A DNA stretch of 6,766 nt from Tardiphaga sp. (GCA_014377915.1 JACMOT010000070.1:1-6766), one strand, 5' to 3'. Counted from the stretch's first letter, positions 1 to 6,664 are shown. Notes: generated by a model from the sequence alone, not told the origin. Made by a program: numbers and translations.

Positions 1-43
1 ACACGCTCCGTTCGCGCTCGTGGCTCCCGCTCTCCCGCCTTCC

Positions 44-81
44 CTTCGCTCAGGCCCCCTCCCCCCCAAGGGGAGAGGGGA
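44..81. repeat. C/G-rich imperfect palindrome upstream of livH
   Basis: Bases 56-66 pair with 70-80 (ten pairs and one C-A mismatch) around a 3-nt loop, giving a 'ccccctcc...ggggagaggggа'-type hairpin. The 'ggggagagggg' arm resembles the 'ggggagaggg' core of the larger element at 3444-3593. In addition, 12 bases at 44-55 (cttcgctcaggc) recur exactly, in inverted orientation, at 3420-3431. I infer a fragment of the same dispersed intergenic repeat family. The hairpin ends 29 nt before the livH start, so it could act on the 5' part of that mRNA. No run of T follows it, so a simple intrinsic terminator is unlikely. Confidence 0.45.
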
Positions 82-109
82 TACTCGTAGCTCCCATCGG
101 CGCTTCATC

Positions 110-1003
110 ATGAATACCCATTTGCTGCTCCAGCTTCTCGTCAATGGCCTCGTGGTTGGCACGCTGTACGGCGTGGTCGCGATGTCGTTCGTGCTGATCT
201 ACAAGGCCACGCAGGTCGTCAATTTCGCGCAGGGCGAGCTGCTGCTGATCGGCGCCTGGGTGTGCTGGACGTTGCTGACCAAATATCAGGTGCCGTTCTG
301 GCTCGGCATGCCGATGACGCTGGTGTTCATGTTCGCGTTCGGCATCGCGATCCAGATCGTGATCCTGCGGCCGATGATCGGCGAGCCGATCATCTCGGTG
401 ATCATGGTGACGATCGCACTCTCCACCGTGTTTCAGGCCTCACTGAAATGGATCTATGGCGTCAGCCCACAGCCGTTTCCGCGCGTCTTTACCAGCCAGT
501 CGGTATCCTTCGCAGGATTGCAGATCCAGACCGTCTATGTGATGAGCCTCGTGGTTTCGGTGCTGATGATGTTCGGCATGGCGTGGTTCTTCCGGGTGTC
601 GAAATGGGGCCTTGCGATGCGCGCCACCGCGTTCAACCAGCAGGTGGCGCAGTCGCTCGGTATTTCCGTGAAAACCGTATTCGCAATGGCCTGGGCCATC
701 TCGGCGATGGTCTCGTCGGTGGCCGGCGTCGTCGTCGCGGTGGTCAACGGCGTATCGTCCGGACTTTCAATCTACGGAATAAAAGTATTTCCGGCGGCGA
801 TCCTCGGCGGGCTGGATTCGGTCGGCGGCGCGGTGATCGGCGGCATCATCATCGGCGTGCTGGAGAATGTCGCGCAGTTCGTCGACTCGGAATATCTGCA
901 CTGGGGCAATCTGTACGAGATCGCGCCGTTCTACGTGCTCATCATCATCCTGATGATCAAGCCTTACGGCCTGTTCGGCACCCGCGACATCGAGCGAGTC
1001 TGA
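110..1003 (+). CDS. livH: HAAT-type ABC transporter inner-membrane permease, LivH family
   Basis: One of the two channel-forming subunits of a branched-chain amino acid/amide/carboxylate-type ABC importer in the inner membrane; 297 aa, normal for the family. The protein is a series of hydrophobic helices. NFAQGE at residues 38-43 corresponds to the LivH signature usually seen as NFAHGE. The cytoplasmic coupling loop is near residues 167-186 (GLAMRATAFNQQVAQSLGIS), where the ATPase docks. The C-terminal KPYGLFG is typical of the family. The reading frame stays open upstream to 20, but that part would encode a proline/arginine-rich stretch from the palindromic region, while the family-like N-terminus (MNTHLLLQLLVNG) begins at ATG 110, so I start there. 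No good Shine-Dalgarno is visible before it. Its stop lies 3 nt before livM, which indicates one transcript. The substrate cannot be read from the permease. Confidence 0.93.
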   Translation: MNTHLLLQLLVNGLVVGTLYGVVAMSFVLIYKATQVVNFAQGELLLIGAWVCWTLLTKYQVPFWLGMPMTLVFMFAFGIAIQIVILRPMIGEPIISVIMVTIALSTVFQASLKWIYGVSPQPFPRVFTSQSVSFAGLQIQTVYVMSLVVSVLMMFGMAWFFRVSKWGLAMRATAFNQQVAQSLGISVKTVFAMAWAISAMVSSVAGVVVAVVNGVSSGLSIYGIKVFPAAILGGLDSVGGAVIGGIIIGVLENVAQFVDSEYLHWGNLYEIAPFYVLIIILMIKPYGLFGTRDIERV

Positions 1004-1006
1004 TCC

Positions 1007-2080
1007 ATGGCAAGTCCCTCGCTGATTCCCTCCGGCGACTTCCGCACCAGCTACGCGGTCGACACCACGATCTTCCCGACAAAGGCCAGCCGCAACGCGG
1101 CGGTTCTGGGCGTGGTGCTGATTTGTTTTGCGCCGCAATTATTCAGCGAATACTGGCTCAGCGTGCTGATCCAGATCGGCATCTACGGCATCGCAGCGCT
1201 CGGGCTCAACATCCTGGTCGGCTTCACCGGGCAGATCTCGATCGGTCACGCCGCGTTCTTCCTGTTCGGGGCGTTCACCTCGGCCTACATCTCCAACACG
1301 ACACCGATCCCGGTGTTTTTCTCGATCCCGATGGCCGGGGTCGTCACCGCCATTGTCGGGTTGATCTTCGGTCTGCCGGCGGCGCGGCTGAAGGGGCTGT
1401 ACCTCGTCATCGCCACGCTGGCCGCGCAATATATCCTGCTGGATTTCTTCGCCCGCGCCGACTGGTTCTCGGGCGGTTCGGTCCCGGCCATGGCCAGCCC
1501 GTTCTCGATCTTCGGCTACGTGCTGCGCGGCGACCGGCAATATTTCTACGTCGTACTGGCCTATGTGGTGGCGAGCTATCTGCTGGTCACCAATCTGATG
1601 CGCTCGCGCGATGGCCGCGCGCTGGTGGCGATCCGCGACCATTATCTCTCGGCCGAGATCATGGGCATCAACCTCACCAAATATCGCACGCTGTCATTCG
1701 GGCTGGCGGCGTTCTTCGCCGGCATTGCCGGGGCGCTCTATGCGCATTACCAGCTCGTCGTCTCCAACGAGGGCTTTGGCATCGAGCGCTCGATTCTCTT
1801 TCTGGCGATGGTCATCATCGGCGGCACCGGCTCGATCATGGGCACGCTGATGGGGACGGCCTTCGTGGTGCTGCTGCCGGAATCGATGGAGTGGATCTCT
1901 GCCGAGCTGAAAGGCGGCGCGATCGACCGCGCGTTGCAGCTCAACAACAACATCACATTTTTGCGCGAGATCGCGATCGGGCTGATCATCATCGCCTTTC
2001 TGATCTTTGAGCCCGACGGGCTCGCGCATCGCTGGCGACAGATCAAGACCTACTGGAAACTCTACCCGTTTTCGCATTGA
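1007..2080 (+). CDS. livM: HAAT-type ABC transporter inner-membrane permease, LivM family
   Basis: The second channel-forming permease of the importer, 357 aa, partner of the LivH product. After a polar N-terminus of about 30 residues come several transmembrane segments. The LivM hallmark (GLNILVGFTGQ followed by ISIGHAAFF) lies at residues 66-85, and the coupling-loop region that contacts the ATPase is near 201-222 (RDGRALVAIRDHYLSAEIMG). The end carries FEPDGLAHRW (334-343), the LivM counterpart of the 'P-x-GL' tail. ATG 1007 is 3 nt after the livH stop, so translational coupling is likely; only a weak purine stretch precedes it. The 59-nt gap to the next gene contains no promoter I could defend. 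The solute is not identifiable from this subunit. Confidence 0.93.
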   Translation: MASPSLIPSGDFRTSYAVDTTIFPTKASRNAAVLGVVLICFAPQLFSEYWLSVLIQIGIYGIAALGLNILVGFTGQISIGHAAFFLFGAFTSAYISNTTPIPVFFSIPMAGVVTAIVGLIFGLPAARLKGLYLVIATLAAQYILLDFFARADWFSGGSVPAMASPFSIFGYVLRGDRQYFYVVLAYVVASYLLVTNLMRSRDGRALVAIRDHYLSAEIMGINLTKYRTLSFGLAAFFAGIAGALYAHYQLVVSNEGFGIERSILFLAMVIIGGTGSIMGTLMGTAFVVLLPESMEWISAELKGGAIDRALQLNNNITFLREIAIGLIIIAFLIFEPDGLAHRWRQIKTYWKLYPFSH

Positions 2081-2126
2081 GGTTGGAACAAGACTGGCTA
2101 GACTGCGACCATAAAACAAAAATACA

Positions 2127-2131
2127 GGGAG
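2127..2131 (+). promoter_or_regulatory. Shine-Dalgarno site of the substrate-binding protein gene
   Basis: GGGAG ends 8 nt before the ATG at 2140 and is clearly better than the ribosome sites of livH and livM. It decides the start: the reading frame is open from 2077, but that upstream part overlaps the end of livM and would place a polar leader before the signal peptide. A strong site fits the usual need for more binding protein than permease. Confidence 0.7.
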
Positions 2132-2139
2132 AATTGCTC

Positions 2140-3420
2140 ATGTCGATGAAATCGCTGTTAGGCACTGCATCCATGGTACTGTTGCTGGTGGGCGCCAGCG
2201 CCACGGCGCAGGCGCAGATCGCGATCGGCCATCTCGCCGATTATTCAGGTGGCACCTCGGACGTCGGCACGCCCTATGGCCAGGGCGTCGCGGATACCTA
2301 TGCCTGGATCAACAAGAATGGCGGCATCGGCGGCAAGCAGGTCAATATCGACACCGTCGATTACGGCTACCAGGTGCCGCGCGCGATCGCGCTGTACAAG
2401 AAGTGGTCGGGCGCCGACAAAGTCGCGGCGATCATGGGCTGGGGCACCGCCGACACCGAGGCGCTGACCGGTTTTCTGGCCGCCGACAAGATCCCGGATA
2501 TTTCCGGATCCTATTCCGCGGCCTTGACCGATCCGACCGGCGCTGGCGGGAAAGCCAAGCCCGCGCCGTATAATTTCTTCTATGGTCCGAGCTATTCGGA
2601 TGCGCTGCGTGCCGAGCTGACCTGGGCGGCGGAGGACTGGAAGTCGAAGGGCAAGACCGGCAAGCCGAAATATGTCCATATGGGCGCCAATCACCCCTAC
2701 CCGAACGCACCGAAGGCCGCGGGCGAAGCCTTAGCCAACGAGCTCGGCTTCGAGGTGTTGCCACCACTGGTGTTCGCGCTTTCGCCGGGCGATTATTCCG
2801 CGCAGTGCCTGAGCCTGAAGAGCGCCGGCGCCAATTACGCCTATCTCGGCAATACCGCGGCCTCCAACATCTCGGTGATGAAGGCCTGCAAGAGCGCCGG
2901 CGTCGACATCCAGTTCATGAGCAATGTCTGGGGCATGGACGAGAACGCGGCAAAGGCCGCCGGTGACGCCGCCGACGGCGTCATCTTCCCGCTGCGCACG
3001 GCGGTGAGCTGGGGCGGCGACGCGCCGGGCATGAAGACGGTGATGGAAATCTCGAAAATTTCCGACCCGACCGGCACGGTCTACCGCCCGGTTCATTACA
3101 TCGCCGGCGTCTGCACCGCTTTGTACATGAAGGAAGCACTCGACTGGGCTGCCAAGAACGGCGGCGCCACCGGCGAAAATGTCGCCAAGGGCTTCTACCA
3201 GAAGGCCGACTGGGTGCCGGCCGGCATGGAAGGCGTCTGCAATCCCTCGACCTGGACCGCCAAGGACCACCGCCCGACCACCAAGGTGGATCTCTACCGT
3301 TCCAAAGTGAGCGGGGCGACCGATGGCGACCTCAACGATTTGATGAAGAAGGGCAGCATCAAGCTCGAGAAGGTGAGGACGGTCGACCTGCCGCGCAAGC
3401 CGGAATGGTTTGGCTGGTAG
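2140..3420 (+). CDS. Periplasmic substrate-binding protein of the ABC importer (Leu/Ile/Val-binding-like, type I fold)
   Basis: Captures the solute in the periplasm and delivers it to LivH/LivM; 426 aa. From ATG 2140 (strong GGGAG site) it has a clear signal peptide: a short basic start (MSMK), a hydrophobic core at about 5-19, and a cleavage motif A-Q-A after residue 25, so the mature protein starts near Q26-I27. There is no lipobox, so it is soluble. The first mature strand (IAIGHLADYSG) and the GQG...INKNGGIGGK region (48-66) match the receptor-ligand-binding fold of this family. The C-terminus RTVDLPRKPEWFGW resembles a subfamily I recall from Bradyrhizobium-type genomes, whose members often sit with CoA-ligase genes. 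I therefore infer a carboxylic acid or aromatic-type ligand rather than leucine, but no ligand residue proves this. A large palindromic element lies immediately downstream. Confidence 0.9.
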   Translation: MSMKSLLGTASMVLLLVGASATAQAQIAIGHLADYSGGTSDVGTPYGQGVADTYAWINKNGGIGGKQVNIDTVDYGYQVPRAIALYKKWSGADKVAAIMGWGTADTEALTGFLAADKIPDISGSYSAALTDPTGAGGKAKPAPYNFFYGPSYSDALRAELTWAAEDWKSKGKTGKPKYVHMGANHPYPNAPKAAGEALANELGFEVLPPLVFALSPGDYSAQCLSLKSAGANYAYLGNTAASNISVMKACKSAGVDIQFMSNVWGMDENAAKAAGDAADGVIFPLRTAVSWGGDAPGMKTVMEISKISDPTGTVYRPVHYIAGVCTALYMKEALDWAAKNGGATGENVAKGFYQKADWVPAGMEGVCNPSTWTAKDHRPTTKVDLYRSKVSGATDGDLNDLMKKGSIKLEKVRTVDLPRKPEWFGW

Positions 3421-3443
3421 CCTGAGCGAAGCGCGTTTCTTGC

Positions 3444-3593
3444 CTCACCTCGCTTGCGGGGAGAGGGTGGCGCGAAGGGCCGCAGGTCGTTCGCGCCGGG
3501 TGAGGGGAAGTTTCTGTTTCACTCGAGAGTCCCCTCACCCGAAGCCTCGCTGGCGCGAGGCTCCGACCTCTCCCGCAAGCGGGGCGAGGTGAG
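3444..3593. repeat. Composite palindromic intergenic element (cloverleaf-like)
   Basis: This 150-nt element fills most of the 201-nt gap between the binding-protein gene and livF. Outer stem: 3444-3452 pairs with 3585-3593 (9 bp), 3453-3460 with 3572-3579 (8 bp), and 3462-3466 with 3567-3571 (5 bp), interrupted only by small bulges (G3461 and roughly five bases at 3580-3584). Inside are three separate hairpins: ggcgcgaa 3469-3476 with 3490-3497; gggtgagggga 3498-3508 with 3530-3540 (11 bp, perfect); and agcctcgc 3543-3550 with 3555-3562 around a TGGC loop. It resembles the mosaic palindromic elements (such as RIME) known in rhizobia, and its core sequence is one I recall as dispersed in Bradyrhizobium-type genomes. 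It is likely transcribed within the operon and could stabilise upstream mRNA or lower livF expression. It is not coding, although a frame runs through it. Confidence 0.8.
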
Positions 3594-3609
3594 CTGGAAC
3601 CGCCAATTC

Positions 3610-3613
3610 GGAG
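3610..3613 (+). promoter_or_regulatory. Putative Shine-Dalgarno site of livF
   Basis: GGAG lies 8 nt before the in-frame TTG at 3622. It is the only well-spaced site between the palindromic element and the conserved ABC domain, where no ATG is available in frame. It supports a TTG start for livF. Confidence 0.5.
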
Positions 3614-3621
3614 ATTGTCAC

Positions 3622-4461
3622 TTGCAGACGACACTTCAATCTGGGGCGAAAATTGCGGCATTCGCGGCAGTCACTCCCCTGCTGTCAGTCCGCAATATCG
3701 AGGTCGTCTATGACGACGTCATCCTGGTGCTGCGCGGGCTGAGCCTGGAGGTGCCGCAGGGCGCGATCGTGGCATTGCTCGGCGCCAATGGCGCCGGCAA
3801 GTCGACGACGCTGAAGGCGATCTCCGGCCTGTTGAAGACAGAGGACGGCGAGGTTACCCGCGGCGAGATCGTTTTCAATGGCGAACGCATCCACGGCATC
3901 GATCCCGACAAGATCGTCCGCCGCGGCATCTTCCAGGTGATGGAGGGCCGTCGCATCGTGTCCGACATGACCTCGCTGGAGAATTTGCGGCTCGGCGCCT
4001 TCACCCGTCGCGACAAGGAAGTCGGTCAGGACATCGAGATGGTCTATCAGTACTTTCCGCGGCTGAAGGAGCGCACCGGCCTCGCCGGTTATCTCTCCGG
4101 CGGCGAGCAGCAGATGCTGGCGATCGGCCGCGCGCTGATGGCCCGGCCCAAAATGATCCTGATGGACGAGCCGTCGATGGGGCTGTCGCCGCTGCTGGTG
4201 AAGGAAGTATTCGCCATCATCCATAAGATCAACCGCGACCTCGGCGTCACCATCCTGCTGGTCGAGCAGAACGCCCGCGCCGCGCTGTCGGTGGCCAGCC
4301 ACGGCTACATCATGGAACAGGGCAAGGTGGTGCTCGACGGCAGCGCCGACGAATTGCGCGACAACGAGGATGTGAAGGAATTTTACCTCGGCGGCGCCGG
4401 CGACCAGCGTAAAAGCTTCAAGAACCTGAAAAGCTTCAAACGTCGCAAACGGTGGTTATGA
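3622..4461 (+). CDS. livF: ABC transporter ATP-binding protein, LivF family
   Basis: Cytoplasmic ATPase that powers the LivH/LivM importer; 279 aa from TTG 3622. Walker A is GANGAGKST (54-62), the Q-loop region is GIFQVMEGRRI (the LivF hallmark, with VME where VPE is common), the signature is LSGGEQQ (158-164) and Walker B is MILMDEP (178-184). VEQNA follows, as usual in LivF, which lacks the classic switch histidine. All residues for ATP binding and hydrolysis are present. The N-terminus is about 20 residues longer than usual. The start is uncertain: TTG 3622 has a good GGAG site, GTG 3589 is an alternative inside the palindromic element, and longer frames would translate the repeat. The protein ends in a basic tail (263-279, ending KRRKRWL) encoded partly by a direct repeat. 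The stop overlaps the next gene's start as ATGA. LivG, the usual partner, is not in the window. Confidence 0.9.
   Translation: MQTTLQSGAKIAAFAAVTPLLSVRNIEVVYDDVILVLRGLSLEVPQGAIVALLGANGAGKSTTLKAISGLLKTEDGEVTRGEIVFNGERIHGIDPDKIVRRGIFQVMEGRRIVSDMTSLENLRLGAFTRRDKEVGQDIEMVYQYFPRLKERTGLAGYLSGGEQQMLAIGRALMARPKMILMDEPSMGLSPLLVKEVFAIIHKINRDLGVTILLVEQNARAALSVASHGYIMEQGKVVLDGSADELRDNEDVKEFYLGGAGDQRKSFKNLKSFKRRKRWL
4411..4439 (+). repeat. Short direct repeat within the 3' end of livF
   Basis: The 11-mer aaaagcttcaa occurs exactly at 4411-4421 and 4429-4439, an 18-nt period, encoding two successive K-S-F-K units in the basic C-terminal tail. The in-frame spacing of six codons suggests a small internal duplication. 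Confidence 0.6.
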
Positions 4462-5693
4462 CCATGCCCCAGCACTTTGACAGCCTCGAGAATTGCGACC
4501 CGTCGCATCGCCATGCCAATCTGTTTTCGCGGCTGCCCGACATCCTGCGCCATGCGATGACGGCGCCGGCCTATGCGCTGCACCTCAAGGGCGTGAACCC
4601 GGCGGCCGTGGTCAGCCCCGCCGCGCTGGCAAAATTGCCCATCTTGCGAAAGTCGGACCTGCCGGCGCTGCACAAGGCAAAACCACCCTTCGGCGGCTTC
4701 GTCACCGCGCCAGCCGGCTCGTTCGGCCGGCTGTTCACCTCGCCGGGGCCGATCTTCGAGCCGGAATCGAAACATCCCGACCCGTGGCGCGGCGCGCGGG
4801 CGCTGCATGCGGCCGGATTTCGCGCCGGCGACGTGGTGCTGAACACGTTCAGCTATCATTTGACGCCGGGCGGCTTCATCTTCGATTCGGCCGCACGGGC
4901 GCTCGGCTGTGCCGTGATTCCGGCCGGCCCCGGCAATGTCGACCAGCAGCTCGAGCTGATCGAGGCCTATCGCCCGGTCGCCTATGCCGGCACGCCGGAT
5001 TTTCTGAAGATCCTGCTCGACGCCGGCAAGGCGGCGAAACGCGACCTCACCTCGATCAAGCGCGCGATGGTCTCTGGCGCGGCGTTTCCAAAATCGTTGC
5101 AGGACGAGATTTTGGCCCGTGGCGTCGACGCCTTCCAGACCTTCGCGACCGCCGACCTCGGCTTCATCGCCTATGAGAGCCACGCGCGGGACGGCCTGAT
5201 CGTCAATGAGGACCTGATCCTGGAAATCGTCCGGCCCGGCACCGGCGATCCGGTGCCGCCCGGCGAGGTCGGCGAGATCGTGGTGACCTCGCTGGATTCG
5301 CACCATCCCTGGATTCGCCTCGCTCTGGGCGACCTCAGCGCCATTTTGCCCGGCCACTCGGCCTGCGGCCGCAGCAACCAGCGAATCAAGGGCTGGATGG
5401 GCCGCGCCGACCAGGCCACCAAGGTGAAAGGCATGTTCGTACGACCAGAACAGGTCGCGGAGATCGCGGCCCGGCATCCGGAACTCGGCCGGCTCCGCCT
5501 AGTGGTGTCGCGCGACGGCGAGACCGACGCCATGACTCTGCTGGCAGAGGCCGAAAACGGCGCTGGCGAGCTCCGTGACGCGGTTTCCGGGACCCTCCGG
5601 GCGATCAGCAAGCTCGGCGGCGCGGTCGAGCTGGTGGCGCCGGGATCGCTGCCCAATGATGGCCGGGTGATCGCCGACGAGCGCGGCGCCTGA
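4458..5693 (+). CDS. Divergent phenylacetate-CoA ligase-like (PaaK-like) protein of the adenylate-forming superfamily
   Basis: 411 aa, near the usual PaaK length of about 430. It aligns by eye with PaaK along its length: LPILRKSDL (60-68; PaaK 'LP.T.K.DL'), AGFRAGDVVLN (119-129), SYHLTPGGF (132-140), a cofactor-domain-like GCAVIPAGPGN (150-160), GTPDFL (178-183), GDLSAILPG (A7 motif, D292) and GRADQATKVKG (315-325, A8 motif). Canonical PaaK activates an aryl acid with ATP and CoA in the cytoplasm. Two features are odd. The P-loop, normally SSGTTG-K, is replaced by TSPGP (94-98). The C-terminus (396-411, GSLPNDGRVIADERGA) has no lysine where the adenylation lysine is expected. It may therefore be a specialised or partly inactive member. 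ATG 4458 overlaps the livF stop; ATG 4464 with GGTGG 8 nt upstream is an alternative. Its place behind the importer suggests it acts on the imported acid. Confidence 0.8.
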   Translation: MTMPQHFDSLENCDPSHRHANLFSRLPDILRHAMTAPAYALHLKGVNPAAVVSPAALAKLPILRKSDLPALHKAKPPFGGFVTAPAGSFGRLFTSPGPIFEPESKHPDPWRGARALHAAGFRAGDVVLNTFSYHLTPGGFIFDSAARALGCAVIPAGPGNVDQQLELIEAYRPVAYAGTPDFLKILLDAGKAAKRDLTSIKRAMVSGAAFPKSLQDEILARGVDAFQTFATADLGFIAYESHARDGLIVNEDLILEIVRPGTGDPVPPGEVGEIVVTSLDSHHPWIRLALGDLSAILPGHSACGRSNQRIKGWMGRADQATKVKGMFVRPEQVAEIAARHPELGRLRLVVSRDGETDAMTLLAEAENGAGELRDAVSGTLRAISKLGGAVELVAPGSLPNDGRVIADERGA

Positions 5694-5773
5694 GCGGCGC
5701 GGGGCCAGAAAACCCGGACTCGCCCGGCCGATGCTGCTAGACAGCGGCCTTGATCGAGAACCGGCTACCACCC

Positions 5774-6220
5774 ATGAAGCTGTTTTTGCCCGCATTCGTC
5801 GAGACCCGGCTGTCGCATCCGATGGTCGCCAAGATGATCAGTTTTGGCGTCATTGGCCTCGGCAATACGGTCGTCGACCTGGCCATTTTCAGCCTGGCCT
5901 ATGAGGTGCTGAAGCTGCCGCTGGTGCCGGCCAATGTGCTGGCCTGGCTGGTCGCGGTATCCGGCTCCTATGTGATGAACACAATGATCACCTTTCGGGC
6001 CGAATCAGGCCGGGTATTGCGGCGAAAAGATTATCTCAGCTTTGTCGGCTCGGGCGTGCTCGGCGTGATCGTGACCACCACCATCCTGGTGGTGCTGTCG
6101 AACTTCATGCCGGTGCTGTTCGCCAAGCTGGTGGCGATCGTGGCCAGCTTCGTCGTCAATTTCACGATGTCGCATTTCGTGGTGTTTCGCACCAAGCCGC
6201 CGATCGACGAAGCGCTTTGA
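5774..6220 (+). CDS. GtrA-family small membrane protein
   Basis: 148 aa with four predicted transmembrane helices, at roughly 22-43, 50-72, 86-110 and 114-137, which is the GtrA architecture. The two halves resemble each other: FGVIGLGNTVVDLAIF (24-39) with SYVMNTMITFR (65-75), and FVGSGVLGVIVTTTIL (90-105) with SFVVNFTMSHFVVFR (125-139). The repeated N-x(3-8)-F-R ends are typical of the family. Members work in the inner membrane in polysaccharide or glycolipid synthesis, often considered flippases for undecaprenyl-phosphate-linked sugars. ATG 5774 is chosen because earlier in-frame TTG 5750 adds only a polar leader; ribosome sites are weak for both. It lies 80 nt after the ligase-like gene, so it may be in a separate transcript. 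The specific sugar is unknown. Confidence 0.85.
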   Translation: MKLFLPAFVETRLSHPMVAKMISFGVIGLGNTVVDLAIFSLAYEVLKLPLVPANVLAWLVAVSGSYVMNTMITFRAESGRVLRRKDYLSFVGSGVLGVIVTTTILVVLSNFMPVLFAKLVAIVASFVVNFTMSHFVVFRTKPPIDEAL

Positions 6221-6268
6221 AACATCTCCGCTATTGCCCGCCCCACTGCCGGGTTTTAGCCTGCTGAA

Positions 6269-6658
6269 ATGATCAGACTGGCCCTTTCATTGTTCATCAC
6301 CGCGGCGCTGTGCGGCTGCGCGATCGACCCCAATGTCTCCTGGGCCCCCGACATCCTGAAGACCAAGACCTCCGCTCCCCCTGCCCCGGAACCGGCGCCT
6401 GACATGCGGGTGCTGTTGCAAACCAAGATGGCCGAGTTCTTTCTGCCGTCCGCGGCCGCCTCGAACATCAGCTTTTCGGCCCCCCGACGCGCCGCGCTGG
6501 ACTGGACCAGTTGCATCCGCGCCACCGTCAATGGCGCGACCGGCGGATCGATCGGGCAGCAAACCTATCTGTTCAATATTTCGCGCAATTCGGTGGCGCG
6601 CCAGGAACATGTCGGTGCCGCGCATTTCTGTGCGACCGAGACCTATCAAAATCTTTGA
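6269..6658 (+). CDS. Small putative lipoprotein of unknown function
   Basis: 129 aa. I do not recognise a named family. A short signal peptide (MIRLALSLFITAALCGC) ends in a lipobox-like LCGC with the lipidated cysteine at 17; Ala18 follows, so outer-membrane or general membrane anchoring is plausible. The cysteine at -2 of the box is unusual. A proline/alanine-rich linker (36-45) is followed by a globular part with two cysteines (C82 and C121) that could form a periplasmic disulfide. Base composition and codon use match the neighbours. ATG 6269 has no strong ribosome site. The gene follows gtrA by 48 nt on the same strand. I recall short lipoproteins of this shape in Bradyrhizobium-type genomes, but assign no function. 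Confidence 0.75.
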   Translation: MIRLALSLFITAALCGCAIDPNVSWAPDILKTKTSAPPAPEPAPDMRVLLQTKMAEFFLPSAAASNISFSAPRRAALDWTSCIRATVNGATGGSIGQQTYLFNISRNSVARQEHVGAAHFCATETYQNL

Positions 6659-6664
6659 AGCTCA

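Noticed and set aside
262..2010. A 582-codon open frame in another + frame across livH and livM
   Set aside because: Its product is rich in R, H, D and G without domain logic, as expected from an alternative frame of high-GC genes. The other frame encodes clear permeases.
2081..2139. Possible promoter between livM and the binding-protein gene (TTGGAA at 2083, TAGACT at 2099)
   Set aside because: The spacing between the boxes is 10 nt, far from the usual 16-18, and no better pair is visible.
3454..3621. In-frame upstream extension of livF
   Set aside because: It translates the palindromic element (R/G/S-rich) and lacks a well-placed ribosome site; homologous LivF proteins start close to the ABC domain.
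3421..3621. CRISPR array or IS fragment as the cause of the repeats
   Set aside because: There are no regularly spaced direct repeats with unique spacers, no transposase frame and no target-site duplication that I can see; the repeats are inverted and nested.
4383..5477. A 364-codon open frame on the - strand opposite the ligase-like gene
   Set aside because: Arginine/glycine-rich antisense shadow of a high-GC gene with no recognisable motif; the + strand frame aligns with PaaK along its length.
5686..5700. Small GC hairpin over the stop codon of the ligase-like gene
   Set aside because: Five base pairs and no T run, expected by chance in such GC-rich sequence.
6237..6257. Short hairpin (cccg/cggg) followed by TTTT between gtrA and the lipoprotein gene
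   Set aside because: Only four stem pairs with a 9-nt loop; too weak to call a terminator.
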